From positions 1 through 6,570 of the forward strand of contig JAJAZG010000339.1 of assembly GCA_026785865.1 (NCBI GenBank): a stretch of DNA of 6,570 bases, in the 5' to 3' direction. The DNA is from Pseudanabaena sp. CAN_BIN31. GTDB lineage: Bacteria; Cyanobacteriota; Cyanobacteriia; Pseudanabaenales; Pseudanabaenaceae. The translations under genes and the position numbers were made by a program. Positions 1 through 5,351 of this stretch are shown here, piece by piece. How positions within the stretch are numbered: the stretch's first letter is position 1; every line of letters begins with the position of its first letter. The notes beneath the pieces were generated by a model that did not search any database, was not told the origin of the DNA, and saw only the letters and a program-made list of their open reading frames with translations.

Positions 1-1
1 A

Positions 2-1639
2 GCTACACCTGACCAACTCAAAGCAACTCAAGATGTCAAACAAGATATGGAAAGTTCGCGCCCAATGGATCGGCTAGTTTGTGGCGATGTCGGATTTGGG
101 AAAACGGAAGTTGCTATTCGCACAATTTTTAAGGCGGTGATAACAGGCAAACAAGCGGCTCTGCTAGTCCCCACAACAATTCTCGCACAGCAACATTATC
201 ACAGTTTGCAAGAACGCTATGCCGCCTATCCTGTGAATATTGCGCTGCTCAATCGTTTTCGATCTACTGCTGAGAAGAAAGAGATTTGTCGCAAGCTGAA
301 GACGGGAGAACTGGATATTGTCGTGGGTACACATCAACTTCTATCCAAAGATGTGGAATTTAAAGATTTGGGGTTATTGGTAATTGATGAAGAACAACGC
401 TTTGGGGTAGCTCAAAAAGAGAAGATTAAAAGCATGAAAACAGAAGTTGATGTGCTAACCTTATCAGCAACGCCAATCCCCAGAACCCTCTATATGGCGA
501 TGTCTGGCGTGCGCGAAATGAGCCTGATTACGACACCGCCACCATCGAGGCGATCAATCATGACCCATCTCTCTCGCTATAACCCTGAATTAGTCCGCGC
601 CGCGATTAGACAAGAACTTGATCGCGGTGGTCAGATTTTTTATGTGGTGTCGCGCATTGATAATATTGAAGAAGTTTCGGCGCGAGTTCATGAAATGTTG
701 CCATCGGTACGCATAGCGATCGCCCATGGACAGATGCCAGAGTCAGAACTAGAACAAACTATGCTCACCTTTAGCAGTGGCGAAGCGGATATGATGATCT
801 GCACCACGATTATCGAATCAGGTTTGGACATTCCGCGTGTGAATACGATCATTATCGAAGATGCTCAAAGATTTGGACTAGCTCAGCTTTATCAATTGCG
901 CGGTCGGGTCGGGCGGGCAGGTATTCAAGCTCATGCATGGCTGTTTTATCAAGAAAAGGGCGAATTAACTGATATTGCTCGTAAACGACTGAAAGCAATT
1001 CAAGAATTCACGCATCTTGGTTCGGGCTATCAATTAGCGATGCGCGACATGGAAATTCGCGGCGTGGGTAATCTCTTAGGTTCAGAACAATCGGGACAGA
1101 TTAACACAATCGGCTTTGATTTATATATGGAGATGCTGCAAGAGGCGATCGCGGAAATACGCGGCTCTGAGATTCCTGAAGTCGATGATACACAAATCGA
1201 TCTACCGCTTACCGCCTTTATCCCCGCCGAATATATTCCAGACGGCGATCGTAAGTTGAGCGCTTACAGATCTGTGGCTTCCGTAAGTTCACGTCGCGAA
1301 CTCGCGCAAATTATCGAAGAATGGAATGATTGCTATGGCAATGTTCCCTCGCCAGCGATGCAACTGATCAAAATAATGGAACTAAAGTTAATTGCTAAAC
1401 GCATTGGCTTCTCTCGCATTAAACCCGACGGCAAGCAACATGTTGTTTTGGAGTCAAAAATGGAAGAACCCGCATGGAAATTATTGCATCAGCATTTGCC
1501 AAGTCATTTGCAATCCCGCTTTGTTTATAGTCAGGGAAATGTCACAGTTAGAGGCTTAGGTATACTTCCTCCTGATAAGCAGCTTGATAATTTGATTGAA
1601 TGGTTGGATACAATGCAAATTGCCAAAACTGAAGCCTAA
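2..1639 (+). CDS. mfd: Transcription-repair coupling factor Mfd, C-terminal part (5' partial)
   Basis: Mfd is a superfamily 2 DNA translocase. It pushes RNA polymerase off DNA lesions and recruits UvrA to start nucleotide excision repair. The reading frame is open from base 2, so the start and the N-terminal UvrB-like and polymerase-interaction modules lie outside the window; 545 residues are visible. Numbering from base 2, helicase motifs appear in order: a Q-motif-like TPDQL at residues 2-6, Walker A GDVGFGKT at 28-35, Walker B DEEQ at 129-132, motif III SATPIPRTL at 155-163, motif V ending in SGLDIPRVN, and motif VI QLRGRVGR at 298-305. The region after it, running from THLGSGYQLA to LLGSEQSGQ, matches the translocation (TRG) element that separates Mfd from RecG. 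The last ~150 residues fit the TRCF C-terminal domain, including the segment PLTAFIPAEYIPDGDRKLSAY-like. The frame looks intact to its TAA. RecG is excluded by the DEEQRFG, TRG and TRCF features together. Confidence 0.96.
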   Translation, partial: ATPDQLKATQDVKQDMESSRPMDRLVCGDVGFGKTEVAIRTIFKAVITGKQAALLVPTTILAQQHYHSLQERYAAYPVNIALLNRFRSTAEKKEICRKLKTGELDIVVGTHQLLSKDVEFKDLGLLVIDEEQRFGVAQKEKIKSMKTEVDVLTLSATPIPRTLYMAMSGVREMSLITTPPPSRRSIMTHLSRYNPELVRAAIRQELDRGGQIFYVVSRIDNIEEVSARVHEMLPSVRIAIAHGQMPESELEQTMLTFSSGEADMMICTTIIESGLDIPRVNTIIIEDAQRFGLAQLYQLRGRVGRAGIQAHAWLFYQEKGELTDIARKRLKAIQEFTHLGSGYQLAMRDMEIRGVGNLLGSEQSGQINTIGFDLYMEMLQEAIAEIRGSEIPEVDDTQIDLPLTAFIPAEYIPDGDRKLSAYRSVASVSSRRELAQIIEEWNDCYGNVPSPAMQLIKIMELKLIAKRIGFSRIKPDGKQHVVLESKMEEPAWKLLHQHLPSHLQSRFVYSQGNVTVRGLGILPPDKQLDNLIEWLDTMQIAKTEA

Positions 1640-1707
1640 ACACTCGCCCTAATCCAAATTTTGCGGTTAACCATACCCAAAAACCGAATAGCAATCTTAA
1701 ATAAGAA

Positions 1708-1716
1708 TGTTACGAT
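1708..1716 (+). promoter_or_regulatory. Possible extended -10 element upstream of the zinc-ribbon membrane gene
   Basis: The bases TGTTACGAT resemble an extended -10 (TG-N-TACGAT, four of six matches to TATAAT). No convincing -35 lies upstream, as is common for extended -10 promoters. Transcription starting about 7 bases downstream would leave a leader of roughly 35 bases before the ATG at 1758, and would exclude the upstream in-frame ATG at 1707. The match is weak, and read-through from mfd is an equally good explanation for expression. Confidence 0.2.
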
Positions 1717-1743
1717 CGCTAGATGCAAATACAGGGCAAACGC

Positions 1744-1748
1744 AGGGA
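1744..1748 (+). promoter_or_regulatory. Ribosome binding site AGGGA that favours the ATG at 1758
   Basis: AGGGA lies nine bases before the ATG at 1758. The in-frame ATG at 1707 is preceded only by A/T-rich sequence with no purine-rich site, and the 17 residues it would add are polar and look non-conserved. This is the main reason for choosing the shorter protein. Confidence 0.5.
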
Positions 1749-1757
1749 CTCACAATC

Positions 1758-2141
1758 ATGAAGTACTACACATTTGGCAATAATTTCCCCAATGGCGGCG
1801 GCGGTGGCGATCGCTGGTCAGGTGTGCGCTTTTGGCTAACCACTTTGCTCGTCTTTTGGACATTTAGTGCGATCGGGCTAGGCTGGTTAGTCAACTCCTT
1901 CTTCATTTTGATTGGTCTGCTTATATTTGTCCCTGTAATTGGCTTTTTTGGTCTGCAATGGTGGGTTAAGCGGAGCATCGTCACCGCAGACTGTCCTGTA
2001 TGTAGCTCAACTTTTACCGCCTCAAAGTCCAGCCAGTTCCAATGCCCTAGCTGTGGCGAACCTTTGCAAGAGCAGCAAAAAAAGTTTGTACGGATTACCC
2101 CAGCAGGCACTATTGATATTGATGTCCAAGTTATTGATTAA
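1758..2141 (+). CDS. Small membrane protein with C-terminal zinc ribbon, function unknown
   Basis: I do not recognise a named family. The 127-residue protein has three visible parts. A short soluble N-terminus carries five consecutive glycines (residues 13-17). Two hydrophobic segments at about 25-45 and 48-70 contain many Trp and Phe and are separated by a short N-S turn, so they probably form a membrane hairpin. A C-terminal domain has two Cys-X-X-Cys knuckles (C79/C82 in CPVC and C96/C99 in CPSC), the pattern of a rubredoxin-like zinc ribbon, followed by a charged tail. With a two-helix hairpin both ends lie on the same side; the basic VKR after the second segment suggests the cytoplasm. 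It starts 118 bases after mfd and ends just before a strong hairpin, so it could be the last gene of an mfd transcript or have its own promoter. An alternative start at 1707 would give 144 residues. Confidence 0.75.
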   Translation: MKYYTFGNNFPNGGGGGDRWSGVRFWLTTLLVFWTFSAIGLGWLVNSFFILIGLLIFVPVIGFFGLQWWVKRSIVTADCPVCSSTFTASKSSQFQCPSCGEPLQEQQKKFVRITPAGTIDIDVQVID

Positions 2142-2165
2142 TCAAAACGCCAACGCTGCAACCCC

Positions 2166-2198
2166 AATAATAAAGGCGACCACGTCGCCTTTATTATT
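2166..2198 (+). terminator. Hairpin terminator after the zinc-ribbon membrane gene
   Basis: A perfect 15-bp inverted repeat (2166-2180 with 2184-2198) has a three-base CAC loop. Its core is GGCGAC/GTCGCC and the outer part is A/T only, so the descending arm ends in TTTATTATTTT and supplies a T-rich tail. It starts 24 bases after the stop codon at 2141 and lies before ndhN, so it should insulate ndhN from upstream transcription. Confidence 0.75.
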
Positions 2199-2224
2199 TT
2201 GATGTAATTAGCCCATCTTTTCTG

Positions 2225-2230
2225 TAAAAT
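2225..2230 (+). promoter_or_regulatory. Possible -10 box for ndhN
   Basis: TAAAAT (five of six matches to TATAAT) lies 32 bases before the ndhN start, in the only gap between the upstream terminator and ndhN. A promoter is expected here because the hairpin at 2166-2198 should block read-through. The nearest -35-like hexamer, TTGATG at 2199-2204, is 20 bases away, longer than optimal, so the exact box is uncertain. Confidence 0.35.
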
Positions 2231-2251
2231 ACTGTTAATTCTTTTCAGCAC

Positions 2252-2255
2252 AGGA
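2252..2255 (+). promoter_or_regulatory. Ribosome binding site of ndhN
   Basis: AGGA lies seven bases before the ATG at 2263, which is optimal spacing. The last A of this site is also the first base of an out-of-frame ATG at 2255, so the spacing decides which ATG is used; only 2263 opens the NdhN frame. Confidence 0.65.
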
Positions 2256-2262
2256 TGTCGCT

Positions 2263-2712
2263 ATGCCATTGATTGCAACCGATAAAATTGTCAAAGACCT
2301 TGAGAAAGCGGGGGCTTTGGCAATGCGTGTCCCCCCTGAAGGTGGTTATGAAGGTCGTTACCAACTTCGACTCAAGAATGCGGGTTACGACATTCTCTTC
2401 ATGTCCGCACGGGGTTTGGGCGATGTGAATAGTTATCTCACGGGTGTTCATGGTGTGCGTCCCGCGCATCTTGGCAAGACTGAAATTCGGACATATCTCA
2501 TTCCACCTGCGATCCAATTTCGCCTTAATGCTTTACCTGCTAAGTCTAAGGGTTTGGTTGTGTGGATGATTGAGGGTAAATATTTGTCTAGGGAAGAACT
2601 AGAAACTCTCAGTCAGATTCCCGATCGCGATCCGCGTGTGAAAATTGTGATCGAAGTTGGTAGCGATCGCGAAGTAACTTGGCAACCACTCAAACAATCG
2701 AATGCCGCCTAA
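2263..2712 (+). CDS. ndhN: NAD(P)H-quinone oxidoreductase subunit N (NDH-1)
   Basis: NdhN is one of the subunits specific to oxygenic phototrophs. It belongs to the ferredoxin-linked NDH-1 complex of the thylakoid, which drives cyclic electron flow and respiration and takes part in CO2 uptake. It sits in the soluble arm near the membrane junction and is absent from bacterial complex I outside this group. The assignment rests on conserved stretches: PPEGGYEGRYQ at residues 24-34, ARGLGDVNSYLTGVHGVRP followed by HLG at about 49-71, KSKGLVVWMIEG at 94-105, and DPRVKIVIEVG followed by WQPLK at 123-144. There are no membrane segments or cysteine clusters, as expected. The 149 residues are slightly fewer than I recall for homologues (about 158-160), and the shortening seems to lie between HLGK and YLIPP. 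The gene stands alone between two terminators, with its own ribosome binding site. Confidence 0.95.
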   Translation: MPLIATDKIVKDLEKAGALAMRVPPEGGYEGRYQLRLKNAGYDILFMSARGLGDVNSYLTGVHGVRPAHLGKTEIRTYLIPPAIQFRLNALPAKSKGLVVWMIEGKYLSREELETLSQIPDRDPRVKIVIEVGSDREVTWQPLKQSNAA

Positions 2713-2720
2713 AAAACCAT

Positions 2721-2755
2721 AAAAAAAATGAGTCGCTTTGCGACTCATTTTTTTT
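2721..2755. terminator. Bidirectional terminator between ndhN and the convergent adaptor gene
   Basis: A perfect 16-bp inverted repeat has arms at 2721-2736 and 2740-2755 and a TTT loop. Each strand reads as a TGAGTCGC/GCGACTCA core flanked by eight A on one side and eight T on the other, which is an ideal intrinsic terminator in both directions. It starts 9 bases after the ndhN stop. On the other strand the adaptor stop codon (2754-2756) overlaps the end of the stem by two bases. Confidence 0.9.
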
Positions 2756-4088
2756 AAGGTTTTTTTGTCTCTGGCAGCTTCACAAATACGCGATCGCCAA
2801 TATTTGCACCGCTTAATATCTGAGTTTGGTTGTCCACAGTTGTACCAATCGTCACGGGTCTAAACTGTGATTTACCTTTTTCATCAGCAATGAGCAAGCC
2901 TGTCTTACCTCCTTGCGTCACGATCGCCACGGTTGGCACGACCAGCGCATTGTCAATTTTTTTACCAATAAAGCGCAAATCGGTATTCATGCCTGATTGC
3001 AATTTATCTTTGCCAGTTTCTAGAGTTACACGCACTTGAAACGAGGTCACATTCTGCTCGATGATTGCTTCAGGGGCAATCAGCCGCACTTTGCCCTTGA
3101 AAACTTGAGAAGGAAAGGCATCAGCAATAATTTCCACCTCTTGACCAATTTTAATTTGCGAGATATCCACTTCAGGGACTTTAGCAATAATTTCTAAGCC
3201 ATTAGCGATCGCCACAATCGAAGTCGAAGTCGATGAGTTACTTGCTGAAGCTGTCGTGGTGGGAGTTACAAACGCTCCTGCATTGGCATATTTTTGAGTA
3301 ATAAGTCCCGCAAAAGGAGCGCGAACAACGGTGTCTTCGATCTGGACTTCGATTGTTCTGATCCCTGCGATCGCTTGAGCGAGTTGCGCTTCGGCGGCGG
3401 CAATATCTTCAACGCGACTACCATTTTGCAACAGCTCGACTTGACGATTTGTTTCCGCCAGATTCGCTTGAGCTGTGAGCAAGTCAGCTTGAGCGCTGCG
3501 ATTGTCGGTTAGGACTTCATCAAAGCGATCGCTAGAAATTGCGCCTTCAGTTTGTAAGCCTTGAAAGCGCGAGGTTTTTGAGCTAGTTAATGCTAAACGC
3601 GATCGCACTGCCTCTAAACGCCCCCGCGCCGACTCTACCCTAGCCAGCGCCGCCGCCACATCTTCAGGACGGCTACCATTGCGTAACTTAGCTAAATTTG
3701 CTTCACTAGCCGCCGCGCTAGCTTGAGCTTGATAAAGTTGGGGGAGCAAATTAGAATTATCCATTCTGGCAATAACTTGACCCCGAGTCACTCGCGCTCC
3801 TTGCTCCACCAATAGCTCAACTAGTCTCCCAGCCTGTTTAGGGCTGAGGTTAACAGTTTCAACTGGCACGACTGAGCCGCTAGATTTGATTTTGATTGCT
3901 AAAGATTTTGACTCAACTAGCTCGGTTTTATCATTGGCTGTTGAGCTTTGATTGCTGCTAGTCAAGACACGAAAAGCGACAAAGCCACCGCCTAGCAACA
4001 CAACGAGTACAACTGCAACTAGCCAAGGCTTTTTCCACGGGCTGTTGAGCTTATTATTTTCTTGTTTTTGGGAGAGAGTGGTTTGCAT
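2754..4088 (-). CDS. Periplasmic adaptor (membrane fusion protein) of an efflux system, HlyD/RND/MacA type
   Basis: Adaptors of this family are anchored in the inner membrane and bridge an RND or ABC exporter to an outer-membrane channel. The 444 residues follow the usual order. A cytoplasmic N-terminus ends in WKKPW and leads into one membrane anchor at about 22-42. The first half of the lipoyl-like domain spans ~75-110 (NLSPKQAGRLVELLVEQGARVTRGQVIAR region). A long Ala/Glu/Gln-rich coiled-coil hairpin spans ~112-246, with its turn near GAISSDRFDEV at 182. The second lipoyl half, starting VRAPFAGLI, is at 255-263. The beta-barrel and membrane-proximal domains fill the rest, with GMNTDLRF and VVPTVAIV. 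The two helices carry near-copies of one motif, NGSRPEDVAAA at 137 and NGSRVEDIAAA at 222. No exporter gene lies downstream: ndhN converges on it. The start has no visible Shine-Dalgarno site. Substrate and partner cannot be read from the sequence; ABC (MacB or DevCA-like) and RND partners are both possible. Confidence 0.9.
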   Translation of the reverse strand: MQTTLSQKQENNKLNSPWKKPWLVAVVLVVLLGGGFVAFRVLTSSNQSSTANDKTELVESKSLAIKIKSSGSVVPVETVNLSPKQAGRLVELLVEQGARVTRGQVIARMDNSNLLPQLYQAQASAAASEANLAKLRNGSRPEDVAAALARVESARGRLEAVRSRLALTSSKTSRFQGLQTEGAISSDRFDEVLTDNRSAQADLLTAQANLAETNRQVELLQNGSRVEDIAAAEAQLAQAIAGIRTIEVQIEDTVVRAPFAGLITQKYANAGAFVTPTTTASASNSSTSTSIVAIANGLEIIAKVPEVDISQIKIGQEVEIIADAFPSQVFKGKVRLIAPEAIIEQNVTSFQVRVTLETGKDKLQSGMNTDLRFIGKKIDNALVVPTVAIVTQGGKTGLLIADEKGKSQFRPVTIGTTVDNQTQILSGANIGDRVFVKLPETKKP

Positions 4089-4197
4089 CGAAGTTAAGTT
4101 TGACCAAAGCTGACAGCTTGAAAAATTAGGCTTATATCAATAATCTATGATACTACTGTTAATTTTGCATCATCCCGCAGAATCAATGCTCTAGCTT
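4089..4197. promoter_or_regulatory. Divergent intergenic region between the adaptor and the FHA-cyclase
   Basis: This 109-bp A/T-rich gap must hold the promoters of both divergent genes. On the + strand TATGAT at 4146-4151 (five of six matches to a -10) would start transcription near 4158, about 40 bases before the TTG at 4198; no well-spaced -35 accompanies it. On the - strand TATAAG (4136-4131) and TTAACA (4162-4157) are a possible pair, but with a 20-base spacer. A short inverted repeat AAGCT-GAC-AGCTT at 4107-4119 could be an operator, though five-base arms are weak. No Shine-Dalgarno site precedes either gene. Confidence 0.35.
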
Positions 4198-5340
4198 TTG
4201 GCTGTTCTCGCAACCATCAAAAAACGGTATATTAGCAAAGTCAGAGACTCAACCAGACGCAGAATATTTGTAAATCCATTTGTAAATCCACTTGTTAAAT
4301 TCATATTTGGGGTTAATAACTTTGTGAGTCAGCTTCCCACAGACTTAGATGATAAAACGCACATCGTACTTCATGGATCTAAAGGTGCGATGCATATTGC
4401 TCTTGTCGATGCGTATTCTTGGACATTAGGGCGTGGCTCAGAAAATGATATCCCCCTCTCTGATAAATGTGCATCGCGAAACCATGCGATGTTCCAAACT
4501 GTTGGCGAAAGTAGTTATTTTCTGATCGATCTTGGTAGTCGTAATGGTTCATTTGTGAATGGACGGCGAGTGACTATTCCTGTGAGTTTAAAAAATGGCG
4601 ATCGCATCACCCTTGGCGAAACCAACCTAGAATTTTATTGTCCTGAAATTATCACATCTCCCGACAATATTACTTCTCGGAATGAAGAAAATACTGATGC
4701 GGCGGCAACAGCGATGCTGCATAAGCGGCAATTAATTACAGTTTTAGTAGTTGATATTCGTGACTTCACAAAACTGACTCAACAAATGGACGAGCATATT
4801 CTCTCAGAGGCGATCGGGACATGGTTTCGTCTCGCTGGCGAAATCATCGATCGCCACGGCAGTTGGGTAGATAAATATATTGGCGATGCAGTGATGACTG
4901 TCTGGATTCATGAGATGGCAAAAGGCTCAGATACGGTCGCGACTCAAGATATGCTCAAAGTTTATCGCGCCCTGCATGAACTCTATGAAATGAGTAACCA
5001 GCTTAATCAACAGTTTAATTTTCCGTTTCAATTGCGGGTGGGTGCAGGTGTGAATACGGGGTATGCGATGGTTGGTCAAATGGGAACTAGCGAGCATCCT
5101 GATTACACCGCTCTCGGTGATACTGTTAATGCTGCTTTTCGATTGGAGTCATCGACGAAGCAGTTGGGATTAGATGTGGCGATCGGTTCTGCGACCTACG
5201 GCAATACGCCCTATGCGGCGGTCTTGCTTCCACTCAAGCAATATTCGGTAGATCTTAAAGGTTATAACGCTCCCACAATTACCTATGCTGGCACTTTTAA
5301 AGAGTTAGGTACATACATTGAGAAACTGGATGCGGATTGA
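4198..5340 (+). CDS. FHA domain fused to class III adenylate/guanylate cyclase
   Basis: The protein joins a phosphothreonine-binding FHA domain to a cyclic-nucleotide-forming catalytic domain. FHA hallmarks lie at residues ~54-150: G78-R79, S93-x-x-H96, N116 in GSRNGS, and N121-G122. A linker of about 25 residues leads to the cyclase homology domain at ~176-345. Both metal-binding aspartates are present (D186 in VVDIRDF and D230 in KYIGD), as are the transition-state pair N311 and R315 in VNAAFR. The purine-selecting positions are K226 and T304; this Lys/Thr pair is known from cyanobacterial adenylate cyclases, so cAMP is the likely product. There is no membrane segment, so the protein should be cytoplasmic, acting as a homodimer regulated through FHA binding. 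The start is uncertain: TTG 4198 follows an in-frame TAG at 4192, and GTG 4324 would still keep the whole FHA domain. The first ATG (4390) cuts into it. The basic residues 1-40 are of doubtful reality. The stop overlaps a possible start of the next gene. Confidence 0.88.
   Translation: MAVLATIKKRYISKVRDSTRRRIFVNPFVNPLVKFIFGVNNFVSQLPTDLDDKTHIVLHGSKGAMHIALVDAYSWTLGRGSENDIPLSDKCASRNHAMFQTVGESSYFLIDLGSRNGSFVNGRRVTIPVSLKNGDRITLGETNLEFYCPEIITSPDNITSRNEENTDAAATAMLHKRQLITVLVVDIRDFTKLTQQMDEHILSEAIGTWFRLAGEIIDRHGSWVDKYIGDAVMTVWIHEMAKGSDTVATQDMLKVYRALHELYEMSNQLNQQFNFPFQLRVGAGVNTGYAMVGQMGTSEHPDYTALGDTVNAAFRLESSTKQLGLDVAIGSATYGNTPYAAVLLPLKQYSVDLKGYNAPTITYAGTFKELGTYIEKLDAD
4267..4290 (+). repeat. Exact tandem duplication of a 12-base unit in the 5' end of the cyclase gene
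   Basis: TTTGTAAATCCA occurs twice in direct succession (4267-4278 and 4279-4290) and encodes FVNPFVNP. A third, degraded copy, CTTGTTAAATTC, may follow. The unit is a multiple of three, so the frame is kept. It lies before the FHA domain, in the stretch whose coding status is uncertain. Confidence 0.7.
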
Positions 5341-5351
5341 CGCGCTACTTT

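Noticed and set aside
1707..1757. ATG at 1707 as the start of the zinc-ribbon membrane protein
   Set aside because: There is no ribosome binding site before it, whereas the ATG at 1758 has AGGGA at good spacing; the added residues are polar and unlike a conserved N-terminus.
1766..2110. A 114-codon reading frame on the - strand inside the zinc-ribbon membrane gene
   Set aside because: It is antisense to a gene with membrane segments and paired CxxC motifs, is composed of translated complements of those codons, and has no domain or ribosome binding site.
2245..2517. A 90-codon reading frame on the - strand over the 5' half of ndhN
   Set aside because: It lies antisense to a clearly conserved gene, with no recognisable motif and an unlikely Cys/His/Thr-rich composition.
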